Part shown: positions 1 through 4,983 of the stretch, one piece after another
Layout: every line of letters starts with the position of its first letter
How positions within the stretch are numbered: the first letter of the stretch is position 1
Assembly (NCBI GenBank): GCA_002482925.1
Contig: DLGX01000071.1
Span: forward strand, 1 to 6,412
Source: Candidatus Saccharibacteria bacterium UBA7683
Lineage (GTDB): Bacteria > Patescibacteriota > Saccharimonadia > Saccharimonadales > UBA7683
Direction: 5' to 3'
DNA length: 6,412 bases
The notes under the pieces: generated by a model
The model's database searches: none
What the model was told of the DNA's origin: nothing
Seen by the model: only the letters and a program-made list of their open reading frames with translations
Program-made: the position numbers and the translations under genes

Positions 1-212
1 TCAACAATATTACCTGCCACTTGTGGGTTGAGCGCAATTTCTTGGCAATGCCTAGTAGCCTCTCTTGATCTAAAATAAATATTCAGTTCATCATCCAAAG
101 AAAAGTGCACTTCGCAGATCCAAGGCTTACCATCCGCAGTGGTTGCCAAAGACATATGCAACACAGTTTCTACGTATTCACGAATTGTTTTTTCAAGCTG
201 TTGATTATCCAT
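1..212 (-). CDS. Pyridoxamine 5'-phosphate oxidase-like split-barrel protein, 3' end outside window
   Basis: Reading leftwards from ATG at 212-210 gives 70 uninterrupted residues that run off the window edge; the TGA visible at 3-1 is in another frame. After a helical N-terminus (MDNQQLEKTIREYVETV) comes a pattern typical of the PNPOx-like/general stress protein 26 split-barrel family: LHMSLATTADGKPWICEVHF at residues 18-37, the D-D-E-L-N-I-Y-F strand at 40-47, then an R-x-S-T-R-H-C-x-E helix and L-N-P-x-V-A-G at 61-67. Family members bind FMN, F420 or heme, and many are uncharacterised, so the substrate cannot be named. Only about half of a usual 130-150 residue protein is visible. The start is supported by a weak AGG five bases upstream and an extended -10 further out. 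Family call fairly sure; specific function unknown. Confidence 0.75.
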   Translation of the reverse strand, partial: MDNQQLEKTIREYVETVLHMSLATTADGKPWICEVHFSLDDELNIYFRSREATRHCQEIALNPQVAGNIV

Positions 213-241
213 TTTTACCTACTCACTTAGTTATATCTGTT

Positions 242-250
242 ATTGTATCA
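242..250 (-). promoter_or_regulatory. Extended -10 promoter for the split-barrel protein
   Basis: On the minus strand, TG at 250-249, one base, then TACAAT at 247-242 form an extended -10 element. No good -35 lies 16-18 bases upstream. The predicted start near 235 would give a leader of about 23 nt containing the weak AGG ribosome site. The same TGnTACAAT arrangement occurs in front of the DUF3800 gene, which supports its reality. Confidence 0.4.
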
Positions 251-321
251 GATCTAACAATACTACTGCTGCTAGATTCAATCTTTTTAAACCTAATAAT
301 TACACGACTAAGAAATCAGTT

Positions 322-341
322 ATACATTTTATAAAATGTAT
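322..341. repeat. Perfect 20-bp palindrome beside the sRNA promoter
   Basis: ATACATTTTA is followed directly by its exact reverse complement TAAAATGTAT. The outer TACA/TGTA half-sites and the absence of a spacer fit a dimeric repressor or activator operator. Its last base is the first T of the -35 hexamer at 341-346, so a bound protein would touch RNA polymerase. AT-rich palindromes also arise by chance or as UP-like elements. No regulator gene is next to it. Confidence 0.5.
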
Positions 342-370
342 TGACTTTACAAGCAATACAAGCGTATAAT
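341..370 (+). promoter_or_regulatory. Strong sigma70-type promoter for a candidate small RNA
   Basis: TTGACT at 341-346 (5 of 6 to consensus) and a perfect TATAAT at 365-370 are separated by 18 bases. The predicted transcription start is an A at 376-377. It is the only convincing plus-strand promoter in the window and points at no protein gene: the next feature downstream is a hairpin terminator, and then the convergent end of the DUF3800 gene. Confidence 0.7.
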
Positions 371-376
371 TACTGA

Positions 377-443
377 ACGTAGATGGAATGCGTGGATTGA
401 TCCCTGGTGATCGTTGGATCCAAAGCGCCATCTATTTTTATTT
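377..443 (+). ncRNA. Candidate small non-coding RNA, about 65 nt
   Basis: The interval between the promoter start point and the T-rich tract can fold almost end to end. Outer stem: 380-386 (T-AGATGG) with 428-434 (CCATCT-A). A short middle helix pairs G390-C391 with G425-C426. An inner stem pairs TGGAT at 393-397 with ATCCA at 418-422. A top stem pairs GATC at 399-402 with GATC at 409-412 around the 6-nt loop CCTGGT. I do not recognise a known RNA family; it is not a tRNA, an SRP RNA or a T-box. Its 3' end touches the last codons of the convergent DUF3800 gene, so it is also complementary to any transcript reading past that gene's stop. An alternative is a 23-codon ORF at 388-459, but that would need to read through the terminator. 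Confidence 0.5.
379..443 (+). terminator. Rho-independent terminator ending the candidate sRNA
   Basis: The 7-bp outer stem (380-386 with 428-434, plus a G.U at 379/435) is followed at once by TTTTT-A-TTT at 435-443. The T tract is on the plus strand only; reading the hairpin leftwards gives no U-run, so it is not a terminator for the DUF3800 gene. Confidence 0.55.
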
Positions 444-1169
444 GTTTTCAATAATCTGAAATATTTCTCCGCGGGCTAATTTTAATACCTGCTCACTCGA
501 TAGTTCTTGAATGTTAAGTTTTCTCTGCAGGTGCTTTAAGAGACGCAAGCGCGCACCAGAACCTCGTACAACACCATGTTTAATTTTATAAGAATACGCA
601 ACAAGCCCAAGTAGCACATCGACTATCTGGATTTCAGAAACCGCATGCGATTCAAGGCGCGCGATACCAAACAATGCGTTACGCCGTTGCTTCTTTTTAA
701 TTGCCTCTCGAATAATTTTTTCAAACTTGTCGTCTTTACTTGTTGAAACGTCATCAGCGAGAACCGTTAAATATTCGCTTGTTCTGCTTTTTTTATAATC
801 AATCGATCCTGCTATTAGCTTTGCTGCCAATTTGTTGTAAATTGTATGGTATTTTTGTTTATCATTTACTTTAAAAACAGTCTTATCTACCACAAGGCAA
901 TGAAAACGATTATTGGTACATTCAAAGAAAACATCGATAAGCTCAAGGTACACTCTTAAATTCTGCTTAGAGACGTCTGAAAACTTGAATTCTCTATGAA
1001 AGCTTCGTTTGTTTTTAAGCGTAATAATTGCCCGATGCAACTCACGCGGATTCTGGCAAATCAGCAAACCAAGCCCAAAAACCCTGTCGGTTGCAGGACC
1101 ATGCAGTAGCCCGGTTTCATCCATAAAACCAAAGACATGCGAACGAGGTTTTGGGCCGGTATTATCCAT
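438..1169 (-). CDS. DUF3800 domain protein
   Basis: 243 residues, a normal length for DUF3800 (PF12686). The family's two hallmark motifs are present: the N-terminal acidic pair in GFMDETG (D17, E18) and a C-terminal QxxD (Q181, D184) in the sequence ESHAVSEIQIVDVLLG. Further acidic residues fall where the family has them: E60 in HREFKFS, D95 in VVDKTVF and D139/D140 in VLADDVS. This spread of acids suggests a metal-dependent, nuclease-like core, but the biochemical activity is not established. No signal peptide or membrane segment; residues 155-170 are very basic (IKKKQRRN), consistent with nucleic-acid contact. DUF3800 genes often sit in phage or defence regions, yet here the neighbours are housekeeping genes and there is no partner gene. 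There is no Shine-Dalgarno sequence: the -10 lies 6 bases before the ATG, so the mRNA is probably leaderless. The stop lies against the sRNA terminator. Confidence 0.8.
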   Translation of the reverse strand: MDNTGPKPRSHVFGFMDETGLLHGPATDRVFGLGLLICQNPRELHRAIITLKNKRSFHREFKFSDVSKQNLRVYLELIDVFFECTNNRFHCLVVDKTVFKVNDKQKYHTIYNKLAAKLIAGSIDYKKSRTSEYLTVLADDVSTSKDDKFEKIIREAIKKKQRRNALFGIARLESHAVSEIQIVDVLLGLVAYSYKIKHGVVRGSGARLRLLKHLQRKLNIQELSSEQVLKLARGEIFQIIENK

Positions 1170-1170
1170 G

Positions 1171-1201
1171 CAATTATTGTAACATGCTTATGCAATAATT
1201 G
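1171..1201. repeat. 9-bp inverted repeat over the DUF3800 promoter
   Basis: CAATTATTG at 1171-1179 and CAATAATTG at 1193-1201 are exact reverse complements separated by 13 bases, within which CAT (1183-1185) and ATG (1190-1192) can extend the stem around a GCTT loop. The left arm contains part of the -10 element and ends two bases before the start codon. It could be an operator for the DUF3800 gene or a structure at the 3' end of the glyS transcript. It lacks a U-tract on either strand, so I do not call it a terminator. Confidence 0.45.
1176..1184 (-). promoter_or_regulatory. Extended -10 promoter giving a leaderless DUF3800 mRNA
   Basis: Minus strand TG (1184-1183), one base, TACAAT (1181-1176), then AATTGC and the ATG at 1169. 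Six bases between the -10 and the start codon put the predicted transcription start on the A of the ATG. No -35 is recognisable, as is common for extended -10 promoters. The lack of any ribosome site upstream of this ATG agrees with a leaderless message. Confidence 0.5.
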
Positions 1202-1237
1202 TATTTTTGATCTGTTATTTAATAAACTTTTAATATT

Positions 1238-2584
1238 CTATACTTGAATATCTTCAATCTTTACCCGTTTTTGTTCCGTCGTATCTCGGTCACGAACAGT
1301 TACCGTGCCGTCTTCGAGCGTATCAAAATCTATTACTACGCAGTGGGGTGTACCAATTTCATCTTGCTTGCGGTAGCGCTTACCAATATTACCGTTATCA
1401 TCCCAGGTTACATTGCCGTATTTAGCTTTTAAGGTTTTGAAGACTTCCCTCGCCTTTTCAACTAATTCTGGTTTGTTCTTTAGTAGTGGTGATACGCAGA
1501 ACCTGTAGGGTGCGAGGTGGCTTGAAAGTGCTAAATACATACGAGGTTCATCACCTGATGTATCTTCTTTGTATGCCGCACAGAGCACTGCCATAAGTGC
1601 GCGTTCAACACCAAACGAAGGTTCGATTACATGCGGAACAAATTTTGTGTTCGTGCCTTTAACGGTGTATTCCATACTCTTGTTTGATTTGTTCTGAATG
1701 TTCATTAAATCAAAGTCAGTGCGGTACGCCATACCCAAAAGTTCGTCTTTACCATGCGGAAAATCAAATTCAAAATCTATGGTTCGCTTACTGTAGTGCG
1801 CTCTGTCTTCATCTGGAACTTCGAGCTCATGAACGTTTTCTTTAGGTAGCCCAAGAAGTTCAAACCATTCGTGAATCCTTAGGCGCCACTCTTCAAAAAG
1901 TTCTTCCCAATCAGCTGGATCAACAAAGTATTCAATTTCCATTTGTTCAAATTCGCGTGAGCGGAATACAAAATCACGCGGGCTAATTTCGTTTCTAAAT
2001 GCCTTACCCTGTTGGGCGATACCAAACGGCAAATCTGGGTAAAAACTATCCACCACATTTTTGAAGTTCGTAAAAATACCCTGCGCAGTTTCTGGGCGAA
2101 GATAACTAATTGAATTTTCATCTGCCACAGGACCAACGTGCGTGGTAAACATCATGTTGAAGGTTCGTGATGGTGAAAGCGGATTCTTTTCAGGACTCTG
2201 AATTTTGTTTTCTACAATCGCTGCATCCATCTGAGCCATAGTCATACCAGTCGGATCTACACCGTTATCTTTAAGAATATGATCTGTTCGATAGCGTTTT
2301 TTAGTAACTGTGTCTTCGCACAGCGGATCTACAAATGTTTCTACATGACCACTTGCCTGCCAGACTTTTTGGTTCATTAAAATTGCCGCATCAACTCCGT
2401 ACATGTCTTCGCGGTCTTCCACGAACATCTTCCACCACAGGTTCATGATGTTTCGTTTTAAAATTACACCAAGTGGACCGTAGTCCCAGGTACCACTAAG
2501 TCCACCGTACACTTCAGAACCTTGGTAAATAAAACCACGGCGCTTGCAAAGACTAGTGATAGTTTCTAAATTAGGAGTACTCAT
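1238..2584 (-). CDS. glyS: Glycine--tRNA ligase, single-chain (dimeric, class II) type
   Basis: Charges tRNA-Gly with glycine in the cytoplasm, using ATP. At 448 residues it is the homodimeric single-polypeptide form (also named glyQS), not the two-subunit alpha2beta2 enzyme of E. coli. N-terminal signature: RRGFIYQGSEVYGGLSGTWD at 16-35 with DYGPLG following. LMNQKVWQASGHVETF is at 69-84. LRPETAQGIFTNFKNV at 162-177 and the motif 2 region KAFRNEISPRDFVFRSREFE at 194-213 carry the ATP-binding arginines. Motif 3 is EPSFGVERAL at 321-330. The C-terminal anticodon-binding domain starts near residue 355 (LAPYRFCVSP) and ends near the C-terminus. ATG at 2584 is supported by AAAGGGA at 2600-2594. 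The cysteine pairs some relatives have around residues 85-100 are not seen. The leader upstream holds a glycine-rich ORF and a hairpin, suggesting control by glycine supply. Confidence 0.97.
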   Translation of the reverse strand: MSTPNLETITSLCKRRGFIYQGSEVYGGLSGTWDYGPLGVILKRNIMNLWWKMFVEDREDMYGVDAAILMNQKVWQASGHVETFVDPLCEDTVTKKRYRTDHILKDNGVDPTGMTMAQMDAAIVENKIQSPEKNPLSPSRTFNMMFTTHVGPVADENSISYLRPETAQGIFTNFKNVVDSFYPDLPFGIAQQGKAFRNEISPRDFVFRSREFEQMEIEYFVDPADWEELFEEWRLRIHEWFELLGLPKENVHELEVPDEDRAHYSKRTIDFEFDFPHGKDELLGMAYRTDFDLMNIQNKSNKSMEYTVKGTNTKFVPHVIEPSFGVERALMAVLCAAYKEDTSGDEPRMYLALSSHLAPYRFCVSPLLKNKPELVEKAREVFKTLKAKYGNVTWDDNGNIGKRYRKQDEIGTPHCVVIDFDTLEDGTVTVRDRDTTEQKRVKIEDIQV

Positions 2585-2593
2585 TATAATTAT

Positions 2594-2600
2594 TCCCTTT
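2594..2600 (-). promoter_or_regulatory. Ribosome binding site of glyS, partly in a small hairpin
   Basis: Minus strand AAAGGGA lies 9 bases before the ATG at 2584. It is the clearest Shine-Dalgarno sequence in the window with normal spacing. CCCU at 2607-2604 can pair with its AGGG (2598-2595) around a 5-nt loop, a weak 4-bp stem that could partly hide the site. Confidence 0.6.
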
Positions 2601-2627
2601 CTGAGGGGTTAGATTTTCTGAAAAATA

Positions 2628-2656
2628 AAAATAGTGTTAAAGAATAATAGCGCCAA
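2628..2656 (-). promoter_or_regulatory. Possible second, weaker glyS promoter
   Basis: Minus strand TTGGCG (2656-2651) and TATTTT (2633-2628) are 17 bases apart, each matching consensus at 4 of 6 positions. It would start transcription near 2621, bypassing the leader ORF and hairpin. It overlaps the hairpin's 3' arm, so the TTGGCG may simply be part of that structure. Confidence 0.22.
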
Positions 2657-2744
2657 GGAAGGCGCCGCCGTTGCCACGACCAGCAGAAACAACCACACAG
2701 TGTGCGGCGTTCAAGTTTTCAGCTGGTACGTCATAATAAGTCAT
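2637..2744 (-). CDS. 35-codon glycine-rich ORF upstream of glyS, candidate leader peptide
   Basis: ATG at 2744-2742 to TAA at 2639-2637. The C-terminal half reads SAGRGNGGAFLGAIIL: glycines at 22, 24, 26, 27 and 31, one GGT and four GGC codons. A strong promoter ends ten bases before the ATG, so translation would start from an almost leaderless RNA. It lies 52 bases upstream of glycyl-tRNA synthetase, and its glycine codons overlap the 5' arm of a GC-rich hairpin. This is the arrangement expected of a leader peptide whose stalled ribosome, when charged tRNA-Gly is scarce, blocks a terminator. That is inference; I recognise no homologue. It could instead be an ordinary small protein with a hydrophobic segment (CVVVSAG) or a chance ORF in an untranslated leader. 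Confidence 0.45.
   Translation of the reverse strand: MTYYDVPAENLNAAHCVVVSAGRGNGGAFLGAIIL
2638..2666 (-). terminator. Candidate attenuator hairpin in the glyS leader
   Basis: On the minus strand GGCGCC (2666-2661) pairs with GGCGCT (2654-2649) around TTCCTT, giving five GC pairs plus a G.U. ATTATTCTTT (2648-2639) follows, 7 T in 10. An alternative pairing competes: CGCCGC at 2709-2704 is fully complementary to GCGGCG at 2668-2663, which overlaps the 5' arm. The upstream partner can also fold locally (2707-2693, CCGCACAC/TGTGTGG). Mutually exclusive helices of this kind are the mark of attenuators, but the tail is a broken U-run and the stem is short. Confidence 0.4.
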
Positions 2745-2754
2745 ACTAGAGGTA

Positions 2755-2782
2755 ATTATACCTCACCTGCACTGGTAGACAA
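2755..2782 (-). promoter_or_regulatory. glyS: Promoter for the leader ORF and glyS
   Basis: Minus strand TTGTCT (2782-2777, 4 of 6) and perfect TATAAT (2760-2755) are 16 bases apart. The predicted start, near 2747, leaves about 3 nt before the leader ATG. The -10 is embedded in the palindrome GAGGTA-ATTA-TACCTC (2749-2764), a possible operator. The promoter starts 9 bases after the stop of the upstream gene, so glyS need not depend on read-through. Confidence 0.6.
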
Positions 2783-2790
2783 AACAAACG

Positions 2791-3870
2791 TTATGCTTCT
2801 GGGTCAGTAGAAAGTGGAGGGACTTCTTTTTCATTACCAGCAAAGTCTCGGTGAATACCAGTTTTAGTGTGTCGGAGTTTGCCTTTAGAACGAAGTAGTA
2901 TTGGTGAAAGGAAATCATAAAACCCACTGTATCCAAATGCTTTTGCACCCTCACCTGCCTTGAGGTGAATTACCGAACCATCTTTTCTCTTACCTAGTAA
3001 AATTGGTTGCCTGTTTGGCAGTAACACCATTTTGAGACTAGTAAACTGGGGTATGCCTCCAATATCTGCAGGTTGACCAAAGTCACTATTTTTAGAAATA
3101 GGATATCCAATCAACTCATCACGTGCTTCTATAACAACTGTAATCGGCTCATCTTTATTTTGAAGGCCAATCTTTAATGTTACAGGCAACTGTTTTGTCT
3201 GTTGGGAATCATAAAACATTATTGAAGGCCTATTTTCGGCTAGTTCGCCTTGCTTAGAATCAACATCCAGCACGGGCACAGATGCCTCGTACTCAGTTTC
3301 ACCTGGTTCAAATACCTGCGAAAAATCTTCCCACGCTCTTGAAAAATCTTTAAACCTCGTTCCATCTTCTGTTCTCTTGTCGGGACGATGAGCAAATGTA
3401 GTATCTGTAACTGGCATTAGATTGAATGGTTTGGCTGGGTCTTTCGCATAAAGTAAGCTCAGTGAAAAACCTCGTACTCGCTTACCTAAGCTTGTTTCTT
3501 CAGCAACTACTCGCTCATTCAGCCTCAGCGTAACGCCTGCGTACGTAAAGTCAGCTTGGCGCTGGCTAACAAGTCGATCGTTTTTATCAATACTAGTTAC
3601 TGGCTCTGCTAGCTCGAGTTCGTTATAGGCAACTGAAAATGCACCAGAATGTTTTATAAGACTACCGATAACCCGAGCATCTAAATACGGATCTGCTCGC
3701 ATAGCTCCACCACCAAGTTCCAAAATAGGAATGGAAACCATTGGTTCATCTTGCATTTCAACTGCATCAATGCCATCAGCTACTGCCTTTAACGTATGAC
3801 TAGCAATAATATCTGCCGCGCGTTGCGCCTTTTCATCAAAGCCATGAGATACATCTGGAGCAATGCTCAT
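2791..3870 (-). CDS. Unrecognised 359-residue soluble protein
   Basis: I do not recognise the family. The frame is long, uninterrupted and has protein-like composition. There is no signal peptide, no membrane segment and no cysteine. Residues 12-40 look helical (EKAQRAADIIASHTLKAV). A glycine patch ELGGGAMRADPY is at 51-62. From about 70 onward the pattern alternates hydrophobic and polar residues in short strands (TYAGVTLRLNERVVAEE at 109-125; QLPVTLKIGLQ at 227-237; EPITVVIEAR at 241-250), suggesting a mostly beta fold. The tail 300-359 is basic, then acidic (KEVPPLSTDPEA). ATG at 3870 lacks a ribosome site but has a consensus promoter ending 9 bases upstream, so it is probably near-leaderless and strongly transcribed. 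It is separately promoted from recO, so the neighbours say little about its role. Confidence 0.8.
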   Translation of the reverse strand: MSIAPDVSHGFDEKAQRAADIIASHTLKAVADGIDAVEMQDEPMVSIPILELGGGAMRADPYLDARVIGSLIKHSGAFSVAYNELELAEPVTSIDKNDRLVSQRQADFTYAGVTLRLNERVVAEETSLGKRVRGFSLSLLYAKDPAKPFNLMPVTDTTFAHRPDKRTEDGTRFKDFSRAWEDFSQVFEPGETEYEASVPVLDVDSKQGELAENRPSIMFYDSQQTKQLPVTLKIGLQNKDEPITVVIEARDELIGYPISKNSDFGQPADIGGIPQFTSLKMVLLPNRQPILLGKRKDGSVIHLKAGEGAKAFGYSGFYDFLSPILLRSKGKLRHTKTGIHRDFAGNEKEVPPLSTDPEA

Positions 3871-3879
3871 AATATTTTT

Positions 3880-3909
3880 ATTATATCATAAATAATTATA
3901 AAATGTCAA
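3880..3909 (-). promoter_or_regulatory. Consensus promoter for the 359-residue protein
   Basis: Minus strand TTGACA (3909-3904) and TATAAT (3885-3880), both perfect, are separated by 18 bases. Only 9 bases lie between the -10 and the ATG at 3870, placing the predicted start 2-3 nt before the start codon. The -35 begins 2 bases beyond the recO stop, so the promoter uses the whole intergenic gap. Confidence 0.75.
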
Positions 3910-3910
3910 C

Positions 3911-4591
3911 CTAAAGTTGTTGATTAATCAGTTGCTTAAACAGGGGTTGAAGCTCTTCACTCAATACTTTAACATTCTTAACCTGCCTCATAACTGCTAC
4001 GGTATGGGTACGTCCAAGGCGCAACAGTTTGATATGGTCTGCCCTGAACTGACCATTAGGGTTTGGTGCAAAACACATGCTCTCTACTGAAAAAGTGTAC
4101 AGTTGATCGTCTTGCAACTTTACATCGTTTTGGTCTGTCTTTAGATTTGGTTCATGACCTTGAAGGCTTAGCAAACGAAGATAGAACCAGACTTCAATTG
4201 ATGCTTGGGGAATATCCACCTCAGCTAGTGCAACTAAGCAGTTTTTTAAGAGATCGTAATATTCTCGATCAGACTCTTCTTCGATAATTTTGTCCATCAG
4301 CTTCATGGCTTCGTAGCCAAACATCATTCGCTGAAGATCACCTACAATACCATCCCAGTGCTCTTCGAGCCGGGTGCTAATAATTCGCTGAAGATCACCA
4401 CTCGTTTGTAAAAAAGTAACGGTGCTTTCTGAAAATAACTCAATTCCGCCAGCAAGCTTGCTCTTAGAACGTCGTACGCCCTTTACTATAGCTTTGAGCT
4501 TACCTGCAGGTGTTAAAAACGTCACAATGCGATCCGCTTCGCCGTAGTTTGTGCGCCTGAGAACTATAGCAGGGCTGGTTTGTTGTTTCAT
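3911..4591 (-). CDS. recO: DNA repair protein RecO
   Basis: RecO binds single-stranded DNA and, with RecR (and RecF), loads RecA onto SSB-coated DNA in gap repair. 226 residues, near the usual 220-260. The N-terminal OB fold (about 1-78) has the family pattern: SPAIVLRRTNYGEADRIVTF at 6-25, then LTPAGKLKAIVKGVRRSKSK and GGIELFSESTV. The C-terminal helical domain follows (FGYEAMKLMDKIIEEESDRE at 91-110; VWFYLRLLSLQGHEPNL at 134-150). In many bacteria the next stretch is a four-cysteine zinc knuckle; here only C173 remains in that stretch, so this region binds no zinc. Its ATG overlaps the TGA of the receiver gene by 4 bp (ATGA), which implies translational coupling. No separate promoter is visible. 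The stop at 3911 is followed directly by the next gene's promoter. Confidence 0.9.
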   Translation of the reverse strand: MKQQTSPAIVLRRTNYGEADRIVTFLTPAGKLKAIVKGVRRSKSKLAGGIELFSESTVTFLQTSGDLQRIISTRLEEHWDGIVGDLQRMMFGYEAMKLMDKIIEEESDREYYDLLKNCLVALAEVDIPQASIEVWFYLRLLSLQGHEPNLKTDQNDVKLQDDQLYTFSVESMCFAPNPNGQFRADHIKLLRLGRTHTVAVMRQVKNVKVLSEELQPLFKQLINQQL

Positions 4592-4983
4592 ACCACGCTC
4601 GCGCTTATTTGTTTTTTAATTTCTACTAGTAGATCTTTGGGCTTTGTAGAAGGTTTGTAAAGATATTTCACCACACCGTAATGTTTCCAGCGTTCTTCGT
4701 TCATACCAAAATCATGTTTGTATACGCTACTCAGTACAATGACTGGAATTATATTGATATCCGTGTAAGAAGCAAGCTCGTGTAAAAATTCTATGCCGTT
4801 ATGTTCTGGTAGAAACATATCGAGAATTATAAGATCAATATCTGAATGCTGATCTAAAACTTCAAGTGCTCTATCCGCTGAGGCCGCTGTAAAAACCTTA
4901 CATTCGTCTTCAAATTCTAAGGCTGTCTGGTATAGCTCTGCCAGCCATGCGTCGTCTTCTACTAATAGAATTTTTACGCTCAT
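4588..4983 (-). CDS. Stand-alone response regulator receiver protein
   Basis: 131 residues: a single receiver (REC) domain with no output domain. The acidic pocket is E9-D10-D11 in ILLVEDDAW, the phospho-acceptor is D55 in LIILDMFLPEHNG, the conserved Ser/Thr is S85 in VIVLSS, and the conserved lysine is K110 in YLYKP. All catalytic residues are present, so it should accept phosphate from the adjacent kinase. The loop between S85 and K110 is somewhat long (HDFGMNEERWKHYG). Without a DNA-binding domain it must act through protein contact or as a phosphate relay. Both ends overlap neighbours by 4 bp: its ATG with the kinase TGA, and its TGA with the recO ATG. The partner effector is not in the window. 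Confidence 0.92.
   Translation of the reverse strand: MSVKILLVEDDAWLAELYQTALEFEDECKVFTAASADRALEVLDQHSDIDLIILDMFLPEHNGIEFLHELASYTDINIIPVIVLSSVYKHDFGMNEERWKHYGVVKYLYKPSTKPKDLLVEIKKQISASVV

Noticed and set aside
388..459. 23-codon plus-strand ORF with a hydrophobic end (possible small toxin) within the candidate sRNA
   Set aside because: It has no good ribosome site, must read through the hairpin and T tract at 379-443, and its end overlaps the DUF3800 coding sequence. A short RNA explains the signals better.
438..1169. Multi-gene defence system around the DUF3800 protein
   Set aside because: Neighbours on both sides are housekeeping or metabolic genes and there is no partner nuclease, methylase, helicase or CRISPR array in the window.
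1171..1201. Terminator of glyS
   Set aside because: The inverted repeat is AT-rich and is followed by no U-tract in the direction of glyS transcription.
1879..2136. Minus-strand open frame of 85 codons within glyS in another frame
   Set aside because: It is an alternative frame of the motif 2 region of a confidently identified glycyl-tRNA synthetase.
2585..2760. T-box or glycine riboswitch upstream of glyS
   Set aside because: I looked for the T-box antiterminator consensus (TGGnACCGCG) and for the conserved core of the glycine riboswitch; neither is present in this leader.
4063..4287. Plus-strand open frame of 74 codons inside recO
   Set aside because: It lies wholly antisense to a clearly recognised recO and has no promoter or ribosome site of its own.
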